64,000 bases of DNA from Trichobilharzia regenti (GCA_944472135.2 OX235270.1:57603267-57667266); one strand, 5' to 3'. Positions 1 through 12,066 are shown, numbered from the stretch's first letter. A program made the numbers and translations. The notes: generated by a model from the letters alone, not told the origin.

Positions 1-2043
1 AAAAGTGCAGCAGTTCAAGTCGTCACACTCCATGTAGCACACAAAGCAAGAGAAGAGAGTAAAGAGAGATAATGAACAGAAATATGACGCGAAAAGAATA
101 GTAATATGGAAGAACAATAGAATTTGATTGGATATTATAAATCACAAGGGGTGGATGCATCTGCACCAGCCGTTAAGAACGATTTTGAGCCATATCACCA
201 AATGTCTCCAGCCATTGGCTTTTACCGTCCCCAGGACCCCAACCAGGTAGTCTACACCTTGCTTCGTGGCTGGCTTAAACTAACTGTTGTGGATTTCATT
301 GACCTATGAAGCCATGTTTTGGTTTGACTTCCGCTGGCTCTTTTCCAGCCCGACCCTATGTCAGCTAACGTTTCCCGTTGAGGAAGGCGACGACTAGACA
401 TACGTAACACATGTCCTAACCATCTCAGTTGATGTAATTTCACAGCCTCATCGATTGACTTCCCCTCCTTACCTAGAACTCGACGCCTAACGTCAATATT
501 GTCCACCCTACTGTACCACTTCACACGGGAGATAGAACACAGACACTTATGATCAAAGACAGTTAGCCAGGCTTTTCATGTATTCCACTCTCAATGGTCA
601 GGTTTCACAGACATAAATGAGGACAGAGCGGATTGCTGACCAGTGCACACGCTCTTTGGTCGATAGCCGGATATCATGTCTACTCCAGAGACAGCGTAAA
701 CTGGCAGATGCGGAGCTAGCACTCTATATCTGTGCTGAGATATCGTCAGAGATCAACCCGTTGGGGCTGATGGTACTTCCCAAATAAGTGAAATGGTCAA
801 CACGCTCTACGACTTCACTCCCTATCTTTAAGCTTGGAGTAGTCTATGTAGTCCAGTCCTGTAGCATCACCTTACATTTGGCGGGAGCGAGTCGCATGCC
901 AAACATTCGAAGACTGCAGCTTAAGGTGTTCAGGAGACTCTGCATTTTGTCAGCGTCCTCGCCTAGAAGGACTATATCGTCAGCATATTCTAAGTCGACG
1001 AGATTATTCCCCGGTAGCAAGTCAATCCCTGAGTCGCTGAAGTCACTTAGGGTTAAGTCCATTTACACATCTATGATGAAGTTGAATAGAAAAGGGGATA
1101 ATGCGCATCCTCGACGGACACCACTAGTCGTCATCAGTTCAGATGACAGCTCGCCGTAAGCCCTCACCTAGCTGTATGAGTACAAGTAGAGTGTCTTAAT
1201 CAGTGCAATATATTTTCTCGGGATTCCCTTTACAGCCAAGCATCGCCAGAGAACTTCTCGGTCGACAGAGTCGAATTCCGCCTTTAGGTCAAGAAATATA
1301 ATGATTGTTGGACGCCGGTAGGAATCCCTATGTTCTAGAACCTGTCGGAGTGTGAAGATATGATCAATACACCCTCTTCCTGGTCTAAAGCCTGCCTGGC
1401 TCTCTCGTGTTTGTGCCTCCTGAGCGCCACTGAGTCTACGCATGATTATTGAGCCTAGGACTTTAGATACTATATTAGTCAAGCTAATCCCTCTGTGATT
1501 ATCACAGGAAGACTTGTCTCCCTGCTCGTATATGGGGATAATCAGTGACTTACACCAACCCGATGGACTTCTTCTGATTCCCAGACGCTGCCTAGAACCT
1601 CAGTTAATGCAGACAGTAAACTGTCTCCACCGTACTTTAATACCTCTGGAGTCATTCCATCAGATCCCGCTGCTTTGGCTTGTTTCAGATTGGTGACAGC
1701 TTTAGTAACCTCAGTTAAGGAAGGAGGACCTGTGTCTATATCCCATTCACGGAGGTGTTGGATGTTCGGCAGGTTGAGCGTGGCTGTGGGCCAATTAAAC
1801 TGCTCCTCATAATGCTCTTTCCAACGTTCCAGTCATCTATCGTGAGAGCTAATTGTGGTGCTATATTTCTCAGTGATTGTTTCACTAGTCATTTGCCTTT
1901 TACCAACTGTTTCCCTGATAAGCCTAAATAGTTGCCTGGTGTTACCAACCACCGATGCCTTTTCCACCTCTTTCGCTTTTGTTGACCACTTCAGTTCACG
2001 GTCCTTAAGATGGCTTCTTGTTAGTTTGTGTTTGAGCAAATTT
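1..2043 (-). pseudogene. RTE-like non-LTR retrotransposon, RT and 3' half (broken)
   Basis: This is the 3' half of an RTE-like element read on the minus strand. Around 1168-1482 the frame shows the RT fingers/palm with the QAGFRPGRGC block and a FLDLKAEFDS motif. At 844-1062 lies the YADD catalytic box (LEYADDIVLLGEDAD). The region 252-524 matches the conserved RLRWLGHVLRM tail seen in the intact copy at 48442-50274. Stops and frameshifts separate these blocks, so no enzyme can be made. The window opens roughly 40 bp short of the element's 3' end, judging by the copy at 5290. At 2032-2043 the copy is interrupted by a Penelope-like insert and resumes at 3113. Confidence 0.85.
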
Positions 2044-2069
2044 CGATATGAAAGACAAAATTTGTGGCT

Positions 2070-2340
2070 CAGGTGGATGGTTTTAATGTGGGTGTGTTCT
2101 CTGAGCTGGATAGTTGATTTGCGAAGCTTTTGTCGCCCTACTAGGCAACATCTTCAACGCATACTTCAATTTGAAGTGAGCTTTCAGATTTCTCCACGAG
2201 TTTATTAGTCATCTCTCGCGCTGACCTTGGACGTGATTGGTTGTTTTTGAGTGTTTTCACACCTTCTAGGTTACTTGTATTGGAACCGGTTGTTTCTTTG
2301 ACTTGAACTTTGACCCTTTGTGTGAGATTTCTTTCTTATC
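2070..2340. repeat. Left arm of the long inverted repeat
   Basis: This arm reads as the approximate reverse complement of 2857-3112. Landmarks are the GATTTGCGAAGCTTT block near 2114 facing AAAGCTTCGCAAATC near 3063, and ACACCTTCTAGGTTACTTGT facing ACAAGTAACCTAGAAGGTGT. A degraded version of the same arm is recognisable near 63480-63560 and a short piece near 39775. Confidence 0.75.
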
Positions 2341-2856
2341 GGTTGATAAATTTTGTCTATCTCGATGTATCTACTGATTGACGATTTCCTGGAATACCAG
2401 GCAGCCTTCTGAAAATTCTCTAGCATTCTTGGTATTTCCTCTGTCTAATATGTGAACGTTGTCCAAGTCGAATTGATGTCCGTGGTTGTCTGTATGTAGT
2501 GATATGAGGGAGTGGATATCATGTCTCTAGACTGCTAGCTTATGTTCATGGATACGATGTCGAAAGGGACTTCCACTTTGGCCAAAGTAGTGTTTTGAGT
2601 AATTGCTACAATTTATTTTGTAGATGATGTTGGTTTCATCTTCTTTCGCTGTTGAGTCTTTTGGCTGACATAGAGGTGAGTGAGGTGATTTTGTTGGTTT
2701 GTGTGCGACATCATTTCCTAAAGGTTTGAAGAGTCTTGCAGTGATTTCTGAGGTATTTATTTATGGTAGGGCGATTTTCTTTATGCTTTCCTTCAGGGTT
2801 TTTGGTTTGGTAGGTTGGCTTTGGAGGTATATGTCTTTTGATGAAATTCTTATAAG

Positions 2857-3112
2857 AAAGAAGCCTCTCACACGAAGGGTCAGAGTTCAAATCAAAGAAA
2901 CAACCAGTTCCAATACAAGTAACCTAGAAGGTGTGAAAATACACAAAAAGAACCAATCACGTCCAAGGTCACCGGGGAAGATGATCAATAAACTCGTGGA
3001 GAAATCTAAAAGCTCACTTCAAATTGAAGTATGCGTTGAAGATGTCGCCTAGTAGGGGGACGAAAGCTTCGCAAATCAACTATCCAGCTCAGAGAACACA
3101 ACCACATCAAAA
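2857..3112. repeat. Right arm of the long inverted repeat
   Basis: This is the partner of the arm at 2070-2340, separated from it by about 510 bp holding the endonuclease remnant. The outer end, TCAAAA at 3107-3112, mirrors TTTTAATG at 2072. The arms differ by scattered substitutions, so the structure is not very recent. The 117-codon open frame at 2699-3052 runs through the arm and is not taken as a gene. Confidence 0.7.
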
Positions 3113-4280
3113 TTGAGCAATTTTCTCTCCTCATCATATTCGGGGCCCTCCGGAATCAGTCTTCTTGCGTCTACCAGTTCGGATGAGGTAGTAGAAATCG
3201 ACTGGCTCTTACTTACTTTTGGTTTCAGATTATTAACAGCTTTTACAGTTGTGTTTACGGATACTTGTATGTTGTGCCAGGCTTCCTCAGGAGGAGTCCT
3301 GCTGTCGCTATCGACCTCAGATACTCGTTTCGCTATTCCTTCCTTGAATAGGGACTCTGTCTCGGTCTAGTTGGAGGCATAACTGCTTCGCTGCCAACAG
3401 TTTTATGTCCATCTAATCGTAAGCATAAACATGCGCGAACCAGGGCGTGATCAGAGTCTACGCACGTGTTCCAGAAGGAGCGACAGTCTCCTACTGACCC
3501 TCGTTAACGAAACCCTATGGCTATGTGGTCTATCTGAGTCCAGCGTTGACTTGGTGATGGAGGTCGTCAGGTTACGCAGTATCTCTCTTTGTGTCTAAAG
3601 TTAGTGCTTACTAGGAAGAGAAGATTATCTGAAGGGAACTGTGGAAGACGATCACCGTTGTCGGTTCGTCTACGGGGAACTCCGTAGATATCACCTTTAT
3701 ACTTCTCAGTCTAGCATAACTTCCCTACCTGGGCATTGAAGTCGCCTGCTAAAACAACTGTATCTGAACTTTTGTTTTCAGCGAACTAGACAGTTTCTGG
3801 CATAAATCATCTTTTAATTTATCCAAACTGCAGTCTGTTGGGGTGCAAGCAGGGACTATGAAAAAGCGACGGGTAACGCAGTCGTTCCTTCTTCTAACAC
3901 TCGTTTAGATAGACCACACACATACGACTGTTTTACTGAAATCCAGTCAAGAATTGATTTTACTGCCCTAACACTGAATGCCATCCATACTCCTGCGAGT
4001 CCCCGCGAACTAGCTAGGGAGTTTCCTGACACATTTGAGGTGAACTTTGCACATCCACCTTGCTGGCCGGATGAGGTTAAGTGAATGACCACACTCAGGT
4101 ATTGTGTGCATGTCTCCGAAACACAACATACATCCATGGCTCGATATGCGAGAGTTCTGGCTAGTGATGCCTTGAAGCCGATTTGGCAGTGGGTCCTGAC
4201 GTTAAACGCTGCAATATGAAGTTGGCGACTTGGCTTAAGAGGCTATATGGGGTGTTTCTATTGCTCCCATCGTTGTTCTT
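3113..4280 (-). pseudogene. RTE-like element, 5' part with APE-type endonuclease (broken)
   Basis: This continues the RTE copy interrupted at 2043. On the minus strand, near 4215, translation shows A-F-N-V-R-T-H followed by C-V-S-E-T-C, the metal-binding N and E motifs of an apurinic-type endonuclease. Near 3750 is V-L-A-G-D-F-N-A, and near 3450 is S-D-H-A-L-V, the catalytic GDFN and SDH motifs. The order is that of an RTE/CR1-type ORF2 amino terminus that nicks target DNA for target-primed reverse transcription. Frameshifts and stops (for example after the GDFNA block) break the frame. The open frame at 4283-4519 is probably its 5' leader or remnant coding sequence. Confidence 0.75.
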
Positions 4281-4282
4281 GG

Positions 4283-4800
4283 TCACAAAGTGAAGTGAAG
4301 ATGACTAACTGGCCTACAGAATAGTACCGACAATAAAAAGGAATCAAGGTGATGAGGGTGACAGGGATGAAGGGGGAGGAAGATTAGGGGGCTTCGTGTG
4401 CTTTTGGAAGTGTTTGCGCAGTTGTCACTTCCCGGCTGCCCACACCGTGGAAGTCGATTCATTCTTGGGTTTGCGTGACCGCAGAGTTCAGAAGGAAACT
4501 GCTTGGGCCGGTCACACACGGCCCGTCTGACTGGCTTTTTGATTCGTTCCCTTATTAGTAACTTACTACCGGCTATAGACCACCGTGGGGTAATTCGAGA
4601 TGTACAATTTCGAGGGGTCGATATCTTCCAAACCCCTCTCTCCAGAGTGGAAAGACAAGATAGCTGGCATGTAGGTCATCCGAGAGAAACACCATACTGC
4701 TGTTACGTCCTTGTTCCCTAGCAGTACGACTTCGCTCACAGACCCCCAGCATAGTGTAGAAAAGACTTGCACTATACCGGTAATTACTTTTAATCTAATC
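4283..4800 (-). other. Possible 5' leader of the RTE copy; no gene recognised
   Basis: A 78-codon minus frame (4283-4519) abuts the endonuclease remnant and may be 5' sequence of the same element. Nothing in it matches a family I know. The remaining bases to 4800 hold only short overlapping open frames. Confidence 0.3.
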
Positions 4801-4814
4801 GCTATCCTACTAAT

Positions 4815-4935
4815 CTTCCTGGTATGAGAGGACCTCCGGGAACATTAATTTCAGCCAGTGTAACTTGTTGGGTCATTACAATATGCAAGCCCGACCACCA
4901 CGTCAAGGTAGCATCTGTCGGTCGGGGTATAGTTA
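4815..4935. repeat. Dispersed repeat shared with 47073-47195
   Basis: The phrase GGGAACATTA, then CAGCCAGTGT, GGGTCA and CAATATGCAAGCC-GACCACCAC occurs here and again at 47073-47195 in the same order. A shorter relic (ACCTGACCACCACGTCAA) is near 27315. It is an interspersed repeat of unknown class. Confidence 0.5.
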
Positions 4936-5289
4936 TCAGAAAGAGAGGATTTGTGAAGACTTTGTAGAAAACTGCGAACCTCCTGCGTCAAATCTGTCAA
5001 ATTACTGAATTTATTCGTTATGATCTTACTGTAACATGACATGAGACCAATTACATTGAATTAGATATATCAATATTTCATTCTTATCTAAATGAATGGT
5101 TTTTGGGTGTTGTCCACTAAATTTTACAATGTTTAAGTTTGAAGTTGTCTCGTCAGTGACTTGTAAAAACTCAAAACTACATGTCATTCTGTAGAAAATT
5201 TTGCCTTTATCATTACCTTTTCTTTTGTTATGCTCCTTTAGTGTCATTCAATCCATCGGTCTCTGGCATCTCAGTGCAAGTGTGCTCTT

Positions 5290-6347
5290 GTATGGGTAAG
5301 TCTGTCTGTCTGTTTTCGATAAAGAATTTTGCACACATGTGCGGCAGTTCAAGTCCCCACACCCCTTCCTTGTAGCCAAGAAATCAAGAGAAGAAAATAG
5401 AAGAAATGCATAATAGAGACAGTAAACAGAGGTGTGAGACAAAGGAATAGTAATAACGAAGAACAATATAGTTTCATTGGGTATTATAAATCACAAGGGG
5501 TGGATGCATCTGCACCAGCCGTTAAGAACGATTTTGAGCCATATCACCAAATGTCTCCAGCCATTGGCTTTTACCGTCCCCAGGACCCCAACCAGGTAGT
5601 CTACACCTTGCTTCGTGGCTGGCTTAAACTAACTGTTGTGGATTTCATTGACCTATGAAGCCATGTTTTGGTTTGACTTCCGCTGGCTCTTTTCCAGCCC
5701 GACCCTATGTCAGCTAACGTTTCCCGTTGAGGAAGGCGACGACTAGACATACGTAACACATGTCCTAACCATCTCAGTTGATGTAATTTCACAGCCTCAT
5801 CGATTGACTTCCCCTCCTTACCTAGAACTCGACGCCTAACGTCAATATTGTCCACCCTACTGTACCACTTCACACGGGAGATAGAACACAGACACTTATG
5901 ATCAAAGACAGTTAGCCAGACTTTTCATGTATTCCACTCTCAATGGTCAGGTTTCACAGACATAAATGAGGACAGAGCGAATTGCTGACCAGTGCACACG
6001 CTCTTTGGTCGATAGCCGGATATCATGTCTACTCCAGAGACAGCGTAAACTGGCAGATGCGGAGCTAGCACTCTATATCTGTGCTGAGATATCGTCAGAG
6101 ATCAACCCGTTGGGGCTGATGGTACTTCCCAAATAAGTGAAATGGTCGACACGCTCTACGACTTCACTTCCTATCTTTAAGCTTGGAGTAGTCTATGTAG
6201 TCCAGTCCTGTAGCATCACCTTACATTTGGCGGGAGCGAGTCGCATGCCAAACATTCGAAGACTGCAACTTAAGGTGTTCAGGAGACTCTGCATTTTGTC
6301 AGCGTCCTCGCCTAGAAGGACTATATCGTCAGCATATTCTAAGTTAA
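5290..6347 (-). pseudogene. Second RTE-like 3' end, 5'-truncated, near-identical to 100-1005
   Basis: The segment begins with the RTE 3' signature, a short TCTG/CAGA repeat near 5295. Over about 5460-6340 it reads almost base for base like 120-1005, with only a few substitutions. It encodes the C-terminal RLRWLGHVLRM region (5601-5873) and part of the segment upstream of it. At about 6347 similarity stops abruptly, exactly where a foldback repeat arm begins. The copy is 5'-truncated and lacks RT catalytic residues. Confidence 0.85.
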
Positions 6348-6525
6348 CGAGATTTTATTTTTGCTAAATCACACACTTTTATACAGCAATATTAACTGAT
6401 GACGTTTCGAGCAGAAACTATTGCTCATAATCATATCAAGTAAGAAGTTGTGCTCGAAACGTCATCAGTTAACATCACTGTATAACACTGTGTGATTTAT
6501 CAAAATAAAATCTTATCCTTAATGG
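6347..6525. mobile_element. Short foldback (long terminal inverted repeat) element
   Basis: Two arms, about 6347-6407 and 6448-6525, are reverse complements around a 40-bp loop. The inner end of each arm is ACTGATGACGTTTCGAGCA or its complement. The same arms with a longer loop make up 40834-41142, so this is a mobile non-autonomous family. It lies at the truncation point of the RTE copy, so it either inserted there or mediated the truncation. No protein is encoded. Confidence 0.7.
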
Positions 6526-6529
6526 AATT

Positions 6530-8700
6530 ATGCTTTTGTTGTTGCATACATTTTAAACCTGACCCTTCAAGCTTAACTTTACCAACTGTACGCACGCTAG
6601 AGTTTATTGGAAGACCTTGTCATTTTTAATTACTTTTTTAAACATAATCAGCTGTTCTCGTTTGTATCAGTGTGTAATTGCTGAGATAATTATGTATATC
6701 ATACTTCATTGAAGCCAACAATAGATTCAAAAGTTCATTTCTACATTCAATAGCCGTAAAGACTAAACAATTCCATAGATTTTATTCACTTCTAATTAAT
6801 AAGCGTCATAATTTATTGTGTGTGGCGGTTGGTCACCTCAGCTATGCAGGTTAATCAAAGTTGAATTCAAGTATGACTTCTCAGCTAAACAGATCTAATT
6901 TGTTATAAAGTGAGAGGTATTTTTTAATAACAGTTCAATTCGATATATGAGATTTTCCTCGTTTATACGTATTTATCTTCATAGATCTGAAGAATGCATT
7001 GTAAAAATTGTTGTTGCAGACGAAATATATCTTGATAAATGTGTTACAGAGGCTGGTTTTTTTCGACTCGCTTCGACACTGAGTCCAGTCACTCTGATGT
7101 CGCGTAATTATATGCCTTTCCACTAGTATACATTTTTTTGTATTTATTGTGTGCTATTGTTAAAAATAGTTTTGTATATAATTATCTAGAAAATTAAATC
7201 TTTATTCATTTTTATACCTTTAAGGGGACAAGTGTAAAATTCAGTCCACAACATGTTGGATTAAACCACGTTTTGCATCACCATGACGTTGTGCAAATTG
7301 TAAAGAAATGAAAGGCAACTGGATTAGTACAATCTGTTCTCCCTTTTTTGAATTTGATTTCCGAAAGTCTTTCTACATGTATAAGTTCTTCACCAAAGTT
7401 TGACGAATAAATTTTCTTCATTGGATATTTCTTCTCTTTTTACTTACAGTCACTTATAGGTTTTTGGCTTTTAAATTTTGTTTTCAAAAGTCCCATTGCC
7501 GTATTTAGTATCGGAGCTGAGTTGCACACACTGTGTTTCTAGTGTTAGGTGTAGTAGCATGGTAAAGTTAATCAAATGACACAATTTTGAGTCTTCCTCG
7601 ACTAAGTTCGGTAGGGCAAGTGTTGTGTATACAGATTCACCGAATTTCTTGTAGAATAATGCTAGATGAAGTTGAACTTGGTTGGAAAAGAGTTCCTATC
7701 GGTCACATCACTGGTGACTAAATCCACATAGAATCTCCCGGATGAATTCAGTGGTTGATAACTTTATTCGAAATCGTTTACAGTTTTGAATATGTTTCTA
7801 CTCCATGTCACCTTCTAGATTCTGAGCAAATCTGTTCAATTATTGCTTTCATCACACACCAGTTGATCCATTATGGTAATATAACTTTTCAGTTATCTTA
7901 CTTTATATATATATATATTCTTCGCCTACAGCAACTTTGATTGACACACCTATGTGCAAAGTACGACGATGATTCGTCAATTTTCATACAACCAATGCAA
8001 ACTGTGATTAAAGGATTAGATTCCATGTGTATGTAAAACGATATCTTGTTACTATATGAACTAAATAGGTTATCGTTATTTACTCAGTATACAAAGGAGG
8101 CGATGATTGATGCTGCTACTATTACAAACACATTTTCAAAAAACGTATCAACTAAATGTAACTTATGCATTTCAACTTAAGGTATGAATATTTCCCAATT
8201 CTGAACACAAGTCAGCAAAGACATGTGTTTTCGTGAATTTGCTTCAAAGCTGCATAGCTATTTAAAACAAGCAACAAAGGTTAGTAAGGCAGTATTTAAT
8301 GAATTCATCAAATTTCGGTAGGACTCGTCAGCTGTATACTCTACATACACGGATATATATACTTTTGAAATTACATTGGGAGATATAGGACTGATAAGTA
8401 AACAAACTACATTGAATTAGTCATGCAGAAAGGCAGGTGCGAATGTTTTCCAGGTCATGTTCAAATAGATAGGGGAAGAGAGGGTATGAGAGATCAAATT
8501 AAGGTAAAATGCATAACGCTTCACTTACGTCACTTGGATAAACAATTAGTCACTAGAGAATATAGCAAGAATTGCAAACAGTAATATCAGTAGTAATAGT
8601 TATAATAACAATAATAATGTTGAATTGAATTAAGATAATGCTATTGATTAGTTTAAATGAATCAAGAATAATAATAATAGGTAGAATAATAAGTGAAGCG
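6530..8700. other. AT-rich intergenic DNA
   Basis: I see no gene or recognisable element here. There is a short TA microsatellite near 7900-7920 and only small unconserved open frames. Confidence 0.6.
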
Positions 8701-8702
8701 TA

Positions 8703-9900
8703 TTACCATGGTAGATTCAGTGTGACGAACATCTTCTTTTGTACACAGAGACCTGGTTTATAAACTCGAATTGCACAAGCCTCTGCAATTGCAAGTATCT
8801 TCCTGTTTCTTTGTCCGCTGACAATAGTAAATGACGTGACAGCGTCGATATCATGTCCATAATCCTCAAGATGTTATGTTATTGAGGTTTTTGGCACTTT
8901 GCATTCAGCTATTTTCAACTATTTTGGCAAATGTTCCATCATGCGAGTAGACAATCACCTTTCTGTACGACCTATGTATTTGCTTCCCCAAACACACTCA
9001 AATTGTTATACGCAGTTTGAAGTGTCGAGGATTGGCGACTGGTCTTTCTCAGATTGTTGAAGCACTTGCTTGGTGGTGTTAAGGAAAACAAGTTTTGCAG
9101 CATAATAAGTTCTCTTGATAGCTTTATCGAGTCTTCGTTTGACTACTTCTCTTACGTCATCTCCTTTGAATGGCAAACTGATATAGACAGATTTCTTCGG
9201 AACTGTTTGGATAGTTTCGCAGGGGCTAATTTCTTTAGAGTATTTATTGATGAACTTCTCAGGATATCCATTCTTAGACAAAATATCCTTCAGAGCTTCA
9301 TGGTCAATTGCACTGTCAACAAATTTTCCGTGCTCTATTGAACAGTGTTCCGACTAAGTTCTTTTTATACTGGATTGGGACAGAGCTCTTGAAATGCATG
9401 TACTGTCCTATCCATGAAAACTTTCTGAATATAGATCTTTCGATTGTACCATCAATCCTGTTCACTAGAGAAACGTCTAGGAATTTAATAGTATTTTCTT
9501 CGTGTTCTATTGTGAAATTGAGATTCGGCTGGCATGAGTTGAATTTTATCAACGTGTCTTCAGCTTTTGATCTGCTTACACAGAAAATTAAAGTGTCATC
9601 ATATATTAGGTATACATCCGTTTCTTTTATATGTTGCTGCAAGGTACCAACTTCCAAGCCTGACAGCAATAAGTCTGCAAAAGGTGGTCTCAAAGGGCTT
9701 CCGTTGTAGCACCATCAACTTGACGGAATAGACACTCGTCGAATTGGAACTGGACATTCTTAGTACATAAAAGTAACAAATTCCTCAATTCCAGTGTTGG
9801 AATGGGTATGTCTTCAGCTTCTCTACATATAAAGTCAATAGTCTCAACGACTGGCACGTTTGTAAAGAAAGAGGTAAGGGGTTCACGTATATGGTGTTAA
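8703..9900 (-). pseudogene. Penelope-like element: RT end, thumb and GIY-YIG endonuclease (broken)
   Basis: Reading the minus strand from 9900, the order is S-F-F-T-N-V-P-V-V-E-T-I (RT), then P-P-F-A-D-L-L and Y-D-D-T-L-I-F (palm active site, 9316-9693), then F-T-I-E-H-E-E-N-T-I-K-F-L-D-V and S-I-F-R-K. The thumb region lies at 9006-9281. After an in-frame TAA at 9006-9008 come Q-F-E-C-V-W-G-S-K-Y-I-G-R-T-E-R, the YIG half of a GIY-YIG endonuclease, and an A-E-A-C-A-I-R...L-N-L-P-W tail ending at a stop at 8703-8705. Penelope enzymes join an RT to this endonuclease. The stop replaces the usual aromatic residue after the CV pair, and further frameshifts lie near 9690, so the gene is dead. The N-terminal part is missing. 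Confidence 0.85.
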
Positions 9901-9904
9901 TTAA

Positions 9905-11500
9905 CAAAATGTGTCAAAGGTTGTCATCAGTTAGTAACAAATTAAGTCGAAGTATGCTAGAAATAACTAGGTTTGGAAAATGGTGAAATATCTTCCATAA
10001 TCCAAATGATTAACCACCAATTAGTTAAGTGATGAATAACCATTTGCAGATAATTGATGAGAACAAGGGGTTGGAAATGGATGACAAAAATAAAAGGGCT
10101 ACTGATATGACTGTTAATAAACTTGTAGTTGCGCTAACGAATTTTGTACTTAGTGGATTCGCGAGCCTATTGTTGTAACCAATATCAGCAACAACGCGAA
10201 ACGATACCACTGAAAACTCGATGCAAGAAGAGAAGACTGACTGTTGATGTGGACAGCTTTCACTGTCTCGTAGCCACAACGAAAGTGGTTGACAGCAGTT
10301 GCGAATATATGCTTTAAATAACTATGAGCGACGTTGATAAATTAAAATGGTCAATAACCAATATGATTGTAAGGTCTTAAGTGGAGTGAGAGAAACAAAA
10401 CAAGACATGTAGAAAAGCATATATATGTATATCACCTCCTCTGTCAAAGAAAAGAAAATGAACGTGTACAATAAAATGAGGACCTCTTCTTCTTCGGATC
10501 AACTTGGATCTCTTGCAACTGGATTGTCTTCTGGAATGAGATTTTTTGTCCTGTGATTCCGGCCTTTTTACCTTCGTACCCAATGGAGGTAGTTTAAATG
10601 TATTAAGTAAGGATTCTAGGGATATCTCAGGTTTTGATGACGTCCCCTAGTGTATCCACATCTCGTTTCCACTTCATAAATTATTGTTCCACGTATAACT
10701 TTGATCCAACCTTCAATGCATTCTGCTCCTCCTGGGCGATAGTCTGGAGCACAGATAAGGTCACTTTTCTGGATATAAGCCGCAGCATTATTCTAGTTAT
10801 TTGGAGGTAGTGACTCACTGAAGATTCTTCTGGAATTTTAGGTGTTGGCTTAAATGCAGTGGGAGCAGGAACTTTGGGTGGTACTACAGGTATCTTTGAT
10901 CTGGGTATTTTCAGCAGTGGTGCTATCTCCGAAGATGAATTTGAAGGAGCTTGCTTTTGAGGTTCTGGTGCCTTTTCAGATGCCGGAGATGTGACACCTG
11001 CTACTTCATATCTTTCCATCTCAGATTCCTCTGGCTGGTGTGAGGCTTACGGGACGGGCCTTTTTCGTCGGAAAACTGATATGACGTTGGTTCGTAGGAC
11101 AGTTTTTATCAGCTTTGTTACGTCCTGATTCCGTCCGGGACTATCTCTTGAATTCTTGAAAGGAACTTAAAGAATCTGTCGCATACGCTCTTGAGAGCCG
11201 AAGGTTTTCGAACAGCTCCAATCCAATAAATCCACGTTTGCAAAATTTACAGAGCATGTGCCGATAAACTGGATCTCATAGAATATAATGTTGCAGTCTG
11301 ACTGCTTAATCAGAGGAACTTTTTCACCACATTCACTGACTGCTATCTGGTTCGTTTTTGCAGGGGCATCCTGGTTTTATCCATAACCTCATCGGTATTA
11401 TCATTATGTCGGATGCCGTGTCTATTTACAGTTGTGCAGATATTTTTAAGAATGCTCGGGTTTCACATCCATCTGCTAGATTTCAGATTCTGCATGTGCT
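9905..11500. other. Unassigned stretch with a proline-rich minus-strand frame
   Basis: The best open frame is 10681-11019 on the minus strand (112 codons), rich in proline, lysine and serine with P-A-S-E-K-A-P-E-P and V-P-P-K-V-P-A-P segments. A lysine/arginine-rich frame follows at 10377-10583. They could be remnants of an ORF1-type nucleic-acid-binding protein of a retroelement or of a host gene, but I recognise neither and find no clear splice signals. Confidence 0.25.
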
Positions 11501-11525
11501 GTTTTATCTGCTTATCACCTACTAA

Positions 11526-12066
11526 ATGATCTTCAGTTTTCTGCTGCTTATCAGGTTTCTGAAACTAGTTTGCAAATCTTCCGCACTCAGTATAAGGAAC
11601 AAGATTCTCACTTTCAACACCAATGTGAAGTCGGTCAATGATTCTATATGGGTCAGAAACGTGCACTGCGTGTATCGAAAAGGATTCCCAGCAGGTTGCG
11701 TACTTTCATCAACAGCTGCCTTCGTTGGCTCCATACTGAAGATTAAATGGCCAGGGAGAAGGAGTGAAAAGAAACTGTGGCTGACGATTAGCCGACCAAC
11801 AAATATGTTGGAGAAAATGGAGATGGATCGGGCATACATTGAGGAAGCCATCGAATGACATCGTACATCAGGCCAGTGCTCGAGTGGAAACCAAATAAGA
11901 AACGACGAGTGGGTCGTCTTAGGATAACATGGAGGAGATAGTGTGAGAAAGGGATGAGAGAGTGTGGTCAATCGTGGACCCAGTTGAGGAGGACGGTAGA
12001 AAACAGAACAAAGTGGAGATGTGTTGTTGAAGCCCTATTTTCCACTCGGAACGCAAAGGAATAATA
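11526..12066 (+). pseudogene. 3' end of a second non-LTR retrotransposon family (broken)
   Basis: The + strand frame 11526-11858 contains an N-K-I-L-T-F-N-T-N-V-K-S-V segment and a C-V-L-S-S...F-V-G-S-I-L-K-I-K-W-P-G-R stretch. These parallel N-K-I-L-S-D-S...Q-V-S and W-L-Y-T-E-D-Q-M-A-G-P-G-R in the longer copy at 53695-55150. Both copies end with the same 3' signature, CCCTATTTTCCACT followed by an AATAATA-rich tail (12034 here, 55117 there). This is therefore the 5'-truncated C-terminal end of the same family. Frame breaks follow 11858. Confidence 0.65.

Larger units (their letters stand above)
2044..3112 (-). mobile_element. Penelope-like insert with inverted-repeat arms, nested in the RTE copy
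   Basis: The insert is bounded by an approximate 12-bp direct repeat, TTGAGCAAATTT at 2032-2043 and TTGAGCAATTTT at 3113-3124. Its two ends are inverted copies of each other, about 2070-2340 and 2857-3112. The central part, read on the minus strand at about 2344-2680, shows a degenerate GIY-YIG-type endonuclease with a Y-F-G-Q-S-G core, a downstream R-I-H-E-H-K and an H-G-H-Q-F-D segment typical of Penelope endonucleases. No reverse transcriptase is present, so this is a truncated element. Penelope elements are known to make target duplications of around this length, which agrees with the flanks. The frame is broken in the endonuclease. Confidence 0.7.

Noticed and set aside
6380..6475. CTGATGA and GAAACGTC in the foldback element as a ribozyme core
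   Set aside because: The two motifs are simply reverse complements within the inverted arms, so the palindrome explains them and no stem III exists.
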